A stretch of DNA of 64,000 nucleotides from Dendrobium chrysotoxum (taxonomy: Eukaryota > Streptophyta > Magnoliopsida > Asparagales > Orchidaceae): contig CM034298.1 in the NCBI GenBank assembly GCA_019925795.1, forward strand, positions 30,315,087-30,379,086, written 5' to 3'. The notes under the pieces are model-generated. The model had not been told where the DNA came from and ran no database searches. It worked only from the letters and a program-made list of their open reading frames with translations. Of the stretch, positions 19,718 to 33,037 are shown piece after piece (position 1 is the first letter of the stretch; each line of letters begins with the position of its first letter). A program made the translations under genes and the position numbers.

Positions 19718-21822
19718 AGGAGAGAGAGAGGGAGGTAGAGTAAGAAGGAGAATTAGAAATAATGAGAGAGGAGGGAGAGAGAGATAGAGAAAGAGAGAGA
19801 GGAGAGAAAGAGGGAGATAGAGCAAGAAGCAGAATGATGGAGAATTAGAAATAAAGAGAAAGGGAGAGAGAGAGAGAGAGAGGAGAGAGAGAAAGAGGGA
19901 GATAGAGCAAGAAGTAGAATGATGAAGGATTAGAAATAATGAGAGAGGCAGAGAGAGAGGAGAGAGAGAGGAGAGAAAGAGGGAGATAGAGCAAGAAGGA
20001 GAATGATGGAGAATTAGAAATAAAGAGAAATGGAGAGACGAGAGAGAGAGAGGAGAGAGAGAGAAAGAGGGAGATAGAGCAAAGAAGCAGAATGATGGAG
20101 AATCAAAAATAATGAGGGAGAGAAAGGAGAGAGAAAGAGGTAGATTGAGTAAGAAGGAGTATTAGAAATAATGAGAGAGGGGAGAGGGAGAGAGAGAGAG
20201 AGAGACGAGAGAAAGACGGAATAGAGCAAGAAGGGGAATGATGGAGAATTAGAAATAAGGAGAGAGGAAGAAAGAGATAGAGAGAGAGATGGAGCGAGTG
20301 GGAGATAGAGCAAGAAGGAGAATGATGGATAATTAGAAATTAAGAGAGAGGGGCGGAGAGAGAGAGAGAGAGGATAGAGAGAAAGAGGAAGATAGAGCAA
20401 GAAGGAGAATGAGGGAGAATTAGAAATAATGAGAGAGGGAGGGAGGGAGAAAGAGAGAGAGACAGAGATGGAAAGAGCAAGAAGGAGAATGATGGGGAAT
20501 TAGAAATAATGAGAGAGAGAGAAAGAGATAGTGAGAGATAGAGTAAGAAGGAGAATGTTGGAGAATTAGAAATAATGAGAGTGAGAGAGAGAGAATGATG
20601 GGGAATTTTATATAAGGAGAGAAAGAGAGAAAGAGAGAGAGAGCAAGAATAAGAGATATGGAGAATTAGAAATAAAGAGAGTGTGGGAGAGAGAGAGAGC
20701 AAGAGGGAGAATGATTGAGAATTGGAATAATGAGAGAGAGACAGAGAGAGAGAGAGAGAGGAGAGAAATAGGGAGAAAGAGTAAGAAGGAGAATGATGGA
20801 GAATTAGAAATAAAGAGAACACGGAGAAGAGAGAGAAAGAGAGAGCGAGGGAGATAGAGCAAGATGGAGAATGATGAAGAATTAGAAATAATGAGAGAGG
20901 GATAGAGAAAGAGAGAGAGAGAGAGTAAGAAGGAGAATGATGGAGAATCAGAAAAAATGAGAGAGGGAAAGAGGGAGATTGAGCAAGAAGGAGAATTAGA
21001 AGTAATGAGAGAGAGGAGAGGGAGAGAGAGAGAGGAAAAAGGAGAGTAATAGAGAATTAGGAATATTGAGAGAGACAGAGAGAGGAGAGAGAAAGAGGGA
21101 GATTGAGCAATAAAGAGAATTAGAAATAATGAGAGAGGGGAGAGGGAGAAGGGGAAAGAGAGAATGATTAAGAATTAGAAATAACGTGAGGGAGAGAGAG
21201 ACAGAGGAGAGAGAAAAGGGAGACAGAGCAAGAAGGATAATTAGAAATAACGAGAGAGGGGAGAGGGGAGAGAGAGAAAGAGAGAGAGAATTGGAGAATT
21301 AGAAATAATGAGAGAGGAAGAGAGAGAGAGAGAGGAGAGAGAGAGGGGATAGATCACGAAGGAGAATGATGGGTGAATTAGAAAAAAAGAGAGAGGTGGA
21401 GAGAGAGAGAGCAAGAAGGAGAATGATAGAGAATTTGAAATAATGTGAGAGGGAGGGAGGGTGGTAGAGTGAGAGGAGAGAGAGAGTGAATGATGGAGAA
21501 TTAGAATAATGAGAGAGAGAGAGATCAAGAGGAAGAATGATGGAGAATTAGAAATAATGTGAGGGAGAGAGAGAGGGAGAGAGAGAGAGAGAGAGGAGAG
21601 AGAGTGAGGGAGGTAGAGCAAAAAGGAGGACTAGAAATAATGATAGAGGGGGGAGAGAAGAAGAGAGAGAGAGAGAGGAGAGAAAGAGGGAGATAGACCA
21701 AGAAGGAGAATGATGGAGAATTAGAAATAAGGATAAAGGGGGAGAGAGAGAGAGACAATGATGGAGAATCAGAATAATGAGAGAGATAGAGAATAGAGGT
21801 AGAATGATGGAGAATTAGAAAG

Positions 21823-21883
<61 letters not shown>

Positions 21884-22357
21884 AGAGGGAGAGGGTGGTA
21901 GAGCAAGAAGGAGAATTAGAAATAATGAGAGGGGAGAGAGAGAAAGAGGAGATAAAGAGGCAGATAGAGCAAGAAGGAGAATGATGGAGAATTAGAAATA
22001 AGGATAAAGGGAGGTTGAGAGAGAGAGAGAAAGAGAGAGAGGAGATAATGAGGGAGATAGAGCAAGAAGGAGAATGATGGAGAATTAGAAATAAAGAGAA
22101 AGGGAGGGAGAGAGAGAGGAGATAAAGAGGGAGAAAGAGCAACAAGGAGAATGTTAGAGAATTAGAAATAAAGAGAAAGCGAGGGAGAGAGAGAGAAGAG
22201 AAAAAGAGACAGGGAGAGGAGAGAGAGAAATAGAAAGATAGAGCAAGAAGGAGAATGATTAGAAATAATGAGATAGGGGGAGAGAGAGAGAAAGAGAGAG
22301 TGAGAGAGAGAGAGAGGGAGAGAGAGGGCAAGAAGGAGAATGATGGAGAATTTGAAA

Positions 22358-22452
<95 letters not shown>

Positions 22453-22490
22453 AGAATTATGGAGAATTCGAAATAATGAGAGAGGGAGGG
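19718..22490 (-). repeat. GA-rich minisatellite, right inverted arm inside LINE C
   Basis: Reverse-complement counterpart of 9301-10499 plus 16898-18574. It includes GGAGGTAGAGTAAGAAGG near 19730, GAGAGCGAGGGAGATAG near 20842 and GCAACAAGGAGAATG near 22139, each mirroring a left-arm landmark. No gene. Confidence 0.88.
21250..21265 (-). other. Unoccupied target site of LINE B in the right arm
   Basis: The reverse complement reads CTCTCCCCTCTCTCGT, followed by TATTTCTAATTATCCTTCTTG, as in the sequence after LINE B's 3' duplication. The unusual AATTATCC variant (21233-21242) ties it specifically to that locus rather than to a generic satellite unit. There is one copy only and no element between. 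Confidence 0.8.
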
Positions 22491-22575
22491 CTGAACTTTT
22501 GCATTTTGCATTCATCTAAAAGAAACCATTACAACCAAGTAAAGATAAGAAAAAAACTAAAAGGCCAACCAGCCC

Positions 22576-25500
22576 TTAAACAAAGGAAGAAAAACTACTA
22601 TCATCCTCAAGAATATTAAAAAATTCTTGAGGAATACACCAAGTATTAGAATCTCCTATACTCCAAGAAAAGGAACTATCTATTGCCTTTTGGGCACAAA
22701 AGTGAGCCGCTTTGTTGAACCTTCTATAAATATGAACAAATAAAACTTTTTGGAAGGACTTGATCCAGTTCAGCTTGCGGCAATGAGCTTACCGAAGCTA
22801 TCCCGTATAACTATGCCAATTCCTCCAACATTGGATTTAAGAAGAGCTCCATCTACATTTATCTTCAACCATCCTGTAGGGGGGGGGGGGGGGGGGGACA
22901 CCAAGAAGAAAGCGTAAACAATCCATAGGATTGGTTGGTATCCCGTTGCTCCAAGTGAAGTGAAAAACAATCTTGATTGAGAGCTTCCAAAATATTTGCT
23001 GCCATGACAGCCGGCGTGCTGCTGCCCTTACCATGTTTAATCGTATTTCTATTAGTCCAGCTATGATAAACAGCATAGCAATAAGTCAACACCCATTGGT
23101 CTTTAACATTAAAATTTTGTTCTAATGCAACTTGAAGGCTTTTAAAAGAAGAAAATCGTGGGGTAGAGAAACCCCATCCATGCAAACAGGCCAATATATC
23201 CCGAAGCTGTTTGCAACCTGTAGTAATATGATCCATATCTTCAAGCACATGGCATCCAACAGGACACAATAAGTTTACCTCAAAGCATCGGCCATGCAGC
23301 CAAACACAAGTTGGAACAATACCTTTATAAATCCTCCACCAAAAGAGTCTTTCCCGGGGACTCAACCCAATTTTTAGAATAGTACATACAGGGTCATCAA
23401 CATCCTGAAACAGTCTATTATAAACAACAGTAAAAATAGTGGAACCCAATGGGCTTTTCATAAGTTCTAAAGAATCAGAACTTAAATCCTTCCAGATGGC
23501 CACTTCACAGATTCTGTCCACTAAAAGATCTCCAAAGCAGAGGAGCAGCCTCGGCCTGTCCCACATCTTCTCCTCCGTAATAAATTCAGCCACATTTAAA
23601 TTTTCAATAGCTTCAATGTTACAGAACGTAGGCCAGCTAGAAATAGCATTATCAAGTATCCAAATGTGGTTTAACACATCAATATCTCTGCCATTACAAA
23701 CCTTTCAGCGAACACAACAGCTCAAACTATTCGCACCATCACAAATTACCTTCCAGCCAATGGAATCACCTCGTTTAAATTCAACATTCCATGGCCAATC
23801 ACCATATTTCTGTCTCATGCAACGCTGGAAGAGATCCATAGGCTTACAGATGAAGTCCCAAGCAATCCGAGACCTTAGAGGACCAATCCAATTTACACTA
23901 GCATGAAAACCAAGTCCTCCCTTACGCCTTGGACGTGAAACAGTTTCCCAGGAAGCATAATGTAGGCTCCTGTGATTAACATCTGTATCCCAAAGGAAGT
24001 TGCGGCATAACATCTCAATATGATTTAAAACACTTCTTGGAACTAAGGTATGAGACACCAAATAAACAGACAAAGGCAATAGAACAGCATTAATCAAAGT
24101 GACTCTCCCCGCCAAAGAGAGATGTCTAATACCCCATGTCAAGGTGTTGGCTCGAGCATTCTGTAGCAATGGAGCAAAGTCCTTCTTTGTAAGCCTCCTC
24201 AAAGCAAATTTGATACCTAAGTACTCCATTTCTTCCACCTTACGACAGCCAGCAAGCCTAGACAGGCGAGATTTTGTAGAAGAAGATGTCAATTTACTAA
24301 AAAGAACAGCATATTTGCTTCGATTCACTCTTTGGCCCATCCAAGAGCAATAGTCTTCCAAAATAGTAATAACCTTCTTCACATTTGGAATGGAAGCACC
24401 TACAAAGATCAAAATATCGTCAGCATAAAGAAGATGGGAGACCAAAGGTCCCCCTCCACTGATCGGAACACCCAATCCCTGAAAGTTCTGATGGAAGTGT
24501 GAAGACAACAACTCCGAGCAAAGGATAAACAAATAGGGTGATAACGGACATCCTTGATGAAATCCACATTCAGCTATAATCCCCTCTGTAAGCTGTCCAT
24601 TAATGAGTATAGAAAACTTTGGAGCTTGAACACAATTCAACACCCATGTGCAGAATCTTGGAGGAAACCCCATATGCCTCAACACCAACTCAAGTGTCTT
24701 CCAACTCATTTTATCATATACTTGCTCCATGTCCACCTTCAAAGCAAAAAACCCCACAGATGACTTAGAGACCTTAAATTTATTAATTAACTCCTGCCCC
24801 AACAAGCAATGGTTAGAGATTGACCGTCCTGGAACAAAAGCAGCTTGTTCCTCAGAAATCAACTTTGGTAGCACCCCTTTTACCCTATTTACTAAGACCT
24901 TTGCAACAATCTTATAGATTGTTTGACAAAGGCTTATTGGTCTAAATTTAGATGGATGATCAGGATTTTTGACTTTAGGCACCAAAACAACCACAGTTTC
25001 CTTCCAATAGGGGTCCATATGTCCAGTAGAAAAGAATTCCAAGCAAGCCTTAGATACTTTCTCCCCTACAATTTCCCAAAAAAACTTAAAGAAAGAAGAG
25101 GTAATGCCGTCTCTTCCAGGTGCTCTATTATGCCCAGAGGAACAAATAACAGCCCAAATTTCATCCTTAGTAACTTCACTATCCAAAACATCAGCAAATT
25201 GTTTTACAACATTCATTTGGGTTACAAAAGAAGGCCATCCATCCTCAACAATAGATTGCTCCAGCCATTTCTGCTCAAAGAAACCCGAGATGAGGCTAGA
25301 TCCCATTCGTCCGTGACAAAAGTCCCATCTGAGAGCTTCAAGGTAGAAATATTGTTTGATCTCCTCCTAGCCGAAGCCATAGAGTGAAAAAAATGGGTAT
25401 TTCCATCCCCTTCTTCAATCCATTTCACTTTAGCACGTTGTTTCCACCAAGTCATGATCCGGGCAAGAGTACCATTCAACAACTGCACCTTGTACCTTAA

Positions 25501-26493
25501 TTCTTCAGTTTGCACATCAGACAATCCACTCGGCAAACATTCAATTTCTTGCAATGCTTTAATCTCCCTATCCAACTCCTCCTTCAACTGATTCAGCATC
25601 TTAATTTTATTTTTACTCCAAAAGAAAAGTGCCTTAAGAGATCTCTGGCACTTCTTATGTAGCTTGGAAGCCTCATTCCCCTTATCAGCCACCTTCCATT
25701 TCTCCCAAACCAGCTGCCATGCTTTCGGATAAGTAGCCCAAATGTCTTCAAACTTTATCCAATGTGAATATTGTCTTCTCACCTCCCCTTGGATAGTGCA
25801 TAAGATTGGGCAATGATCTGAAGCCAATCTAGTAAGGTGCCGGACCTTCAGACTTTGAAAAGCATTAAGAATCGAAGAACTGATAAGAAACCGATCCAAT
25901 CTTGAAAAAATTCTGCTTCTAGCATCCTTATTATTGGTCCAAGTATAAGCAGGACCAGAAAAGCCAGGATCAATCAAGTCATTTGCTGCCATAAAATCTC
26001 CCATCTCACTAGAAGCCAAAGAAAAATGGAAAGGCTTACCCGCCTTCTTATCCTCTTGTGACATGATACAGTTGAAATCACCCCCAACCAGTAAAGGTGA
26101 TCCATCTGAATGGCACCTAGAAATGTCATCCCAAACTGTCCTCCTTATATACCTTTCTTTATTAGCATAAACAATTGCTACCTCCCAATCAATATCATTA
26201 GAAACTTCAAGCCTACCCATTATACACTGATTGGATTGAAAGGTAACATGAAAAGAAGCAACATTACCTCTCCAAATAACCAAAATACCTCCAGACCTTC
26301 CAATGGCTGGTTGAAAAACATATTCCCAATCTCGTCCCGCAAGCTTATCAATATCCTTCCGAGAGAAAGTCTCAACCTTTGTCTCAAGCAAACCAATAAA
26401 GCTGGCATTATTCTCCCCAATAAGGTGCCGTAAGTAGTTTCCCGTTTCCTTCTTACGAGCACCTCTACAATTCCAGCATAGTATACTAAACAT
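22576..26493 (-). pseudogene. LINE C ORF2 (endonuclease / reverse transcriptase / RNase H remnant), broken
   Basis: It starts at ATG 26493-26491 (MFSILCWNCRG). Endonuclease motifs GGDFN and SDHCP and the RT YADDILIF are present. Changes in conserved RT motifs include QVYDKM (Ala in LINE A and B) and FHQGCPLSP (Arg in A and B). A frameshift near 25305, shared with LINE A, separates endonuclease from RT. A TGG-to-TGA stop at 23705-23707 (Trp in LINE A) cuts the RT/zf-RVT part. A 19-G run on the + strand (22879-22897) is out of frame. RNase H has the same internal deletion as in LINE A. It is non-functional as a single protein. Confidence 0.92.
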
Positions 26494-29017
26494 GATCCAC
26501 CAATGGGGAAGCGTCCCCGCCGCTGAAATTTTCAACAAATTTAGCATAATCAGAGTAGGAAGCCTCCCACCCAAATCGGCATCAATACCCTTCTTACAAG
26601 CAGAATTATCAATAACATTAACCAGATTATCTAAGGACGTATCAACCCAATCATCCTTCCCAGCTTTACTCCTCTTAGCACGAGGCAACTTCTTCAAAGA
26701 ACTCACCCGTGGCAGCTCTTTAGCAAAAACCATTCTTCTGTTTTGTCTTCCCACCAGCTTCATCACCCCAGAAGTTACAGAAACTCTGCTTCCCGAGAAA
26801 TTCAACACCTTAGGAACCAATGTCTGTGAGGGAGACATCACACTACTAGGATCTTTCCACTTCATAAACTTCCCCATCTTATTTGGAACTGAAGGCAACA
26901 AATTTCTAGAATTTAAACAATTTTCATCCAACCTCTCAGCCACTTCCATCTTACCCGAAACATTAACATCAACATTTTGTGAGAAAGAAAAATCTCCACC
27001 AGTTGGAGTAACTCCACCATCAGCCTGCGATTCCTCCAACCTTTCAGCTTTAATAACTTCCTGATTTCTTTTCACCTCTCTCCAAATAGGCTTACTGGCC
27101 AAATCTCGAGAAGCAGGCCTATTACTATTATCTTGTGCTTTAAACCCCATTCTTGCATTATTTGGACGTCTCCTCCTAGCCACAACAGTCCATTCCCCAT
27201 GGTCTCTATCCACAACAGAAAACTGCTCCTGCGATAACCCAGCTGCCTCCTTTAGCTTGCCTGTTGTCGGATTAGATCCAGAATCACCTTCCACCCTCAG
27301 GTCAACCGAGCTCTCATGTCTCAAGCCAACATCAATACCAAGTGTAGCTCCAGCTAAAATTTTCTGCTCATCTTTAGCCTTCAAATCCTGCTGTCTAGGC
27401 TGACTAAGAACCTCTTTACATAATTCAGCTTTGTGCCCAACTTTACCACACTTCAAGCAAATCAAAGGTATCCCTTCATATTCAATTGGTTGGAAGAAAG
27501 CCCCTCCCAAACCTTGTGCCCAAACACCTTTAGGCAATCTTTTGGACAAATCCAATCTTACACATATACGTGCAAAAGCACATCTATTCCAATCTCTAGT
27601 TTGTTCATCCATTAATAATGGTTCTCCAATACCCGCAGCTAATCTAGCTAAGTTGGAGGCATCCCAATATTCCAAAGGCAGGTTTGGAAGCCTAATCCAA
27701 ACTGGAGATGTAAACCCTTTCATAGATTTAGCCGAAAAACCTGATGTCCATTGCTCAATCCCAATAATCTGTCCAGCAATATACCATGGCCCCCCAATCA
27801 AAACATGATTCCGTGCTTCCATGTTCTCAAACCAACATAGAAAGCAATCCGAGACCATAGGCGTGACCTTTGTAAGTCCAAGATGCCCCCATTTCCGTTG
27901 GAGCTCATTTTGCACCACCCAAAATGGAAGTCGACGTCCCAACAAACAACCAACAAGAGTCCTATTCAACTTTTGAATGTTTCCTCTGGCCTTATCCAAG
28001 TCTAGCCTCACCAATCCATCCTCCTCGCAGAAAGCTCCCTGTATCTTCATTCAAACTCAGCTTAATTGGCATGGACTTCTTCTAAGCATTAAAAATAGGC
28101 CCACTACCATTTACTTCCTTCTCAACCGAAGCTGAAGGTCCAGAATTAAACAAAAATTGCTGTGCAGGACGATCCACTGCAGTGGCATTTTTACAAACAT
28201 CTGATGCACAAATCAGAGTAACAATGGTGTCATTGCATCCAGAACCTGATCCTTCCCCCATCACAGGCATACTTCCACCTTTTCCCTTATCTAACATCCC
28301 AAGAATACCGAAGCTAACCTGTGACCCTTGCAAGCTACGATTCATGTCCACATGAGCATCCTGACCGAAGCGCCCCAGATCTCCAATACGTCCCATTCCT
28401 CCAAACGTAAATTGAATATTCTCAGGTTCAAACATCGGGTTATGTAAGATTCTACTCACCTTTGCCAAATCAGCATCCAAATGCTCATCCAGTCCCTGAG
28501 CCGCAGCCTGAATGCTTGGTTCCGTCAGATTCAGAGACCCAACTTTACCTATCTCCTCCATAGCAGATTCCACATCCTCATAGCCGCCCAATATTTCCAT
28601 TGCTTCATCCAGATCAGATGAATCCTGCAATGACATGTCCTGATCAAGCATCTCTGGATTCTCAAAGCTCAAATGGGGATCTCGCCCATCAATGGATAGA
28701 GCGTCATGACCAATAGCTTCCATCGATCCAACAGACCTTGCACTCTCAGCTTTAACAGGAGACCGAATGTATACAAGGCGCTTCCCTTCCGCCCCAATGT
28801 CTGCCAAACCTCCAGATCCAGTAAACGAAAACATCCTCTCACCGCTGAACCCTCCACCAATGCCGATCTCAACCCCCGAACTACTCCCACCAACCACATT
28901 CCTCCCACCTTCAAACATAGCCTCCCTAACCCCCGAGCTACGCTCATCATCAGCGACCCTCCCTCCGCCGCTCCTCGTGGGATGATGGGAGGGTGACCGG
29001 CGGTCACCCCCCACCAT
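26486..29017 (-). pseudogene. LINE C ORF1, broken and fused in frame to ORF2
   Basis: It starts at ATG 29017 (MVGGDRRSP) and is intact for 311 codons to a TAG at 28084-28082, shared with LINE A. One extra G near 28022 shifts frame. The frame then stays open from about 28050 through the DUF4283-like domain and the knuckle (CLKCGKVGHKAELC). A 1-nt loss in the G-run near 26567 (three Gs where LINE A has four) places the end of ORF1 in the ORF2 frame, so one 942-codon frame runs from 28050 to 25222 across the normal ORF1/ORF2 boundary. This fusion looks like a decay product, since the upstream stop and frameshift remain. Confidence 0.9.
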
Positions 29018-29083
29018 AGCCCAAGACCAAGAACAAACTACTCACGGCGGCAAAACCTCCTTCACGGGAGAGAACCAGAGCGC

Positions 29084-29109
29084 AAATAATGAGAGAGAGG
29101 GAGGATAAT

Positions 29110-29172
<63 letters not shown>

Positions 29173-29279
29173 TGGAGAATTAGAAGGGGAGAGAGAGAAA
29201 AAGAGAGAGGAGAGAGAGGAGAGAGAAAGAGTGAGATAGAGCAAGAAGGAGAATGTTGAAAAATTAGAAATAATAAGAG
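29084..29279 (-). repeat. GA-rich minisatellite outside LINE C, up to the gap
   Basis: Mirror of the satellite just upstream of LINE A (about 2515-2708), including the single-copy-looking AGGATAATACCGAG. It runs into the N gap, so the arm's outer end is not visible. No gene. Confidence 0.9.
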
Positions 29280-29779
29280 NNNNNNNNNNNNNNNNNNNNN
29301 NNNNNNNNNNNNNNNNNNNNNNNNNNNNNNNNNNNNNNNNNNNNNNNNNNNNNNNNNNNNNNNNNNNNNNNNNNNNNNNNNNNNNNNNNNNNNNNNNNNN
29401 NNNNNNNNNNNNNNNNNNNNNNNNNNNNNNNNNNNNNNNNNNNNNNNNNNNNNNNNNNNNNNNNNNNNNNNNNNNNNNNNNNNNNNNNNNNNNNNNNNNN
29501 NNNNNNNNNNNNNNNNNNNNNNNNNNNNNNNNNNNNNNNNNNNNNNNNNNNNNNNNNNNNNNNNNNNNNNNNNNNNNNNNNNNNNNNNNNNNNNNNNNNN
29601 NNNNNNNNNNNNNNNNNNNNNNNNNNNNNNNNNNNNNNNNNNNNNNNNNNNNNNNNNNNNNNNNNNNNNNNNNNNNNNNNNNNNNNNNNNNNNNNNNNNN
29701 NNNNNNNNNNNNNNNNNNNNNNNNNNNNNNNNNNNNNNNNNNNNNNNNNNNNNNNNNNNNNNNNNNNNNNNNNNNNNNN
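29280..29779. other. Assembly gap (500 N)
   Basis: Exactly 500 N, a typical placeholder, so the true distance is unknown. ORFs drawn across it are meaningless. Confidence 0.99.
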
Positions 29780-29921
29780 GGAGATAGAGCAAGAAGGAGA
29801 TTGATGGAGAATTAGAAATAAAAAGAAAGGGAGGGAGAGAGAGAGAGAAAGAGAGAGAGGAGATAAAGAGGGAGAAAGAGCAACAAGGAGAATGTTAGAG
29901 AATTAGAAATAAAGAGAAAGC

Positions 29922-29983
<62 letters not shown>

Positions 29984-30767
29984 CAGGGAGAGGAGAGAGA
30001 GAAATAGAAAGATAGAGCAAGAAGGAGAATGATGAAGGATTAGAAATAATGAGATAGGGGGAGAGAGAGAAAGAGAGAGAGAGGGAGAGAGAGAGCAAGA
30101 AGGAGAATGATGGAGAATTTGAAATAATGAGAGAGAGAGAGAGAGAGAGAGAGTAACAAGGAGAATGATGGAGAATTAGAAATAACGTGAGAGGGAGAGG
30201 GAGAGAGAGAGGAGAGAGAAAAAGGAGAGCAAGAAGGAGAATTAGAAGTAATGAGAGAGGGGAGAGGGAGAGAGAGAGAGGAAAAAGGACAGTAATAGAG
30301 AATTAGGAATATTGAGAGAGACAGAGAGAGGAGAGAGAAAGAGGGAGATTGTGCTATAAAGAGAATTAGAAATAATGAGAGAGGGGAGAGGGAGAAGGGG
30401 AGAGAGAGAATGATTAAGAATTAGAAATAATGTAAGGGAGAGAGAGACAGAGGAGTGAGAAAAGGGAGACAGAGCAAGAAGGAGAATTAGAAATAATGAG
30501 AGACGGGAGAGGGGGAGAGAGAGAATTGGAGAATTAGAAATAATGAGAGAGGAAGAGAGAGAGAGAGGAGAGAAAGGGAGATAGATCACGAAGGAGAATG
30601 ATGGGTGAATTAGAAAAAAGGAGAGAGGTGGAGAGAGAGAGAGAGCAAGAAGGAGAATGATGGAGAATTAGAACTAAAGAGAAAACATAGAAGAGAGAGA
30701 AAGAGAGAGAGAGGGAGATAGAGCAAGATGGAGAATGATGAAGAATCAGAAATAATGAGAGAGGGAT

Positions 30768-30806
<39 letters not shown>

Positions 30807-31438
30807 AAGAAGGAGAATGATGGAGAATCAGAAAAAATGAGAGAGAGAAAGAGGGAGATTGAGCAAGAAGGAGAATTAGAAGTAATGAGAGAGGGGAGAG
30901 GGAGAGAGAGAGAGGAAAAAGGAGAGTAATAGAGAATTAGGAATATTGAGAGAGACAGAGAGAGGAGAGAGAAAGAGGGAGATTGAGCAATAAAGAGAAT
31001 TAGAAATAATGAGAGAGGGGAGAGGGAGAAGGGGAGAGAGAGAATGATTAAGAATTAGAAATAATGTGAGGGAGAGAGAGACAGAGGAGAGAGAAAAGGG
31101 AGACAGAGCAAGAAGGAGAATTAGAAATAACGAGAGAGGGGAGAGGGGGAGAGAGAGAAAGAGAGAGAGAGAATTGGAGAATTAGAAATAATGAGAGAGG
31201 AAGAGAGAGAGAGGAGAGAGAGAGGGAGATAGATCACGAAGGAGAATGATGGGTGAATTAGAAAAAAGGAGAGAGGTGGAGAGAGAGAGAGCAAGAAGGA
31301 GAATGATGGAGAATTTGAAATAATGAGAGAGGGAGGGGTAGAGTGAGAGGAGAGAGAGAGTGAATGATGGAGAATTAGAATAGTGAGAGAGAGAGAGCAG
31401 AGGAAGAATGATGGAGAATTAGAAATAATGTGAGAGAG

Positions 31439-31494
<56 letters not shown>

Positions 31495-32997
31495 GGGAGG
31501 TAGAGCAAAAAGGAGGACTAGAAATAATCATAGAGGCGGGGAGAGAGAGAAGAGAGAGAGAGGAGAGAAAGAGGGAGATAGACAAAGAAGGAGAATGATG
31601 GAGAATTAGAAAAAAGGATAAAGGGGGAGAGAGAGAGACAATGATGGAGAATCAGAATAATGAGAGAGATAGAGAATAGAGGTAGAATGATGGAGAATTA
31701 GAAAGAATGAGAAAGAGAGAGAGAGAGGGTGGTAGAGCAATAAGGAGAATTAGAAATAATGAGAGGGGAGAGAGAGAAAGAGGAGATAAAGAGGCAGATA
31801 GAGCAACAAGGAGAATGATGGAGAATTAGAAATAAGGATAAAGGGAGGTTGAGAGACAGAGAGAAAGAGAGAGAGGAGATAAAGAGGGAGATAGAGCAAG
31901 AAGGAGAATGATGGAGAATTAGAAATAATGAGAAAGGGAGGGAGAGAGAGAGGAGATAAAGAGGGAGAAAGAGCAACAAGGAGAATGTTAGAGAATTAGA
32001 AATAAAGAGAAAGCGAGGGAGAGAGAGAGAGAGAGAATAGAAAGAGAGACATGGAGAGGAGAGAGAGAAATAGAAAGATAGAGAGAGAGAAAAGAAGGAA
32101 GATTAGAAATAATGAGAGAGGGAGGGAGAGAGAGAGAGAGGAGAGGAAGAAAGAGAAAGAGAAATGATGGAGATTAGAAGGGGAAGAGAGAAAAAGAGAG
32201 AGAGAAGAGAGAGAGGAGAGAAGAAAGAGTGAGATAGAGCAAGAAGGAGAATGTTAAAATTAGAAATAATAGAGAGGGAGAGAGAGAGAGACGAGAGAAA
32301 GACGGAATAGAGCAAGAAGGGGAATGATGGAGAATTAGAAATAAGGAGAGAGGGAGAAAGAGATAGAGAGAGAGATAGAGAGAGTGGGAGATAGAGCAAG
32401 AAGGAGAATGATGGATAATTAGAAATTAAGAGAGAGGAGGGAGAGAGAGAGAGATAGAGAGAAAGAGGGAGATAGAGCAAGAAGGAGAATGATGGAGAAT
32501 TAGAAATAATGAGAGAGGGAGGGAGGGAGAAAGAGAGAGAGAGAGAGATAGAGAGAGATGGAGAGAGAGAGAGAGAGCAAGAAGGAGAATGATGGGGAAT
32601 TAGAAATAATGAGAGAGAGAAAGAGATAGTGAGAGAGAGAGTAAGAAGGAGAATGTTGGAGAATTAGAAATAATGAGAGTGAGAGAGAGAGAATGATGGG
32701 GAATTTTATATAAGGAGAGAGAGAGAGAAAGAGAGAGAGAGAGCAAGAATAAGAGATATGGAGAATTAGAAATAATGAGAGTGTGGGAGAGAGAGATAGC
32801 AAGAGGGAGAATGATTGAGAATTGGAATAATGAGAGAGAGACAGAGAGAGAGAGGAGAGAAATAGGGAGAAAGAGTAAGAAGGAGAATGATGGAGAATTA
32901 GAAATAAAGAGAAAACAGAGAAGAGAGAGAAAGAGAGAGAGAGGGAGATAGAGCAAGATGGAGAATGATGAAGAATCAGAAATAATGAGAGAGGGAT

Positions 32998-33037
<40 letters not shown>

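Larger units (their letters stand above)
22491..29083 (-). mobile_element. LINE C: inverted duplicate of LINE A
   Basis: The 6593 bp minus-strand LINE is nearly identical to LINE A, with about 11 amino-acid differences across ~350 RT residues by eye. Its 3' end (22491) and 5' end (29083) abut the same satellite variants as LINE A (AATAATGAGAGAGGGAGGG outside the 3' end; GAGGATAATACCGAGAG outside the 5' end). Lesions shared with A are the ORF1 TAG, the frameshift before the RT and the RNase H internal deletion. It also has its own lesions, so the two copies have diverged since duplication. Confidence 0.95.

Noticed and set aside
29004..29792. ORFs running through blocks of X (also 49768-50629)
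   Set aside because: They cross runs of N; the open frame is an artefact of the gap.
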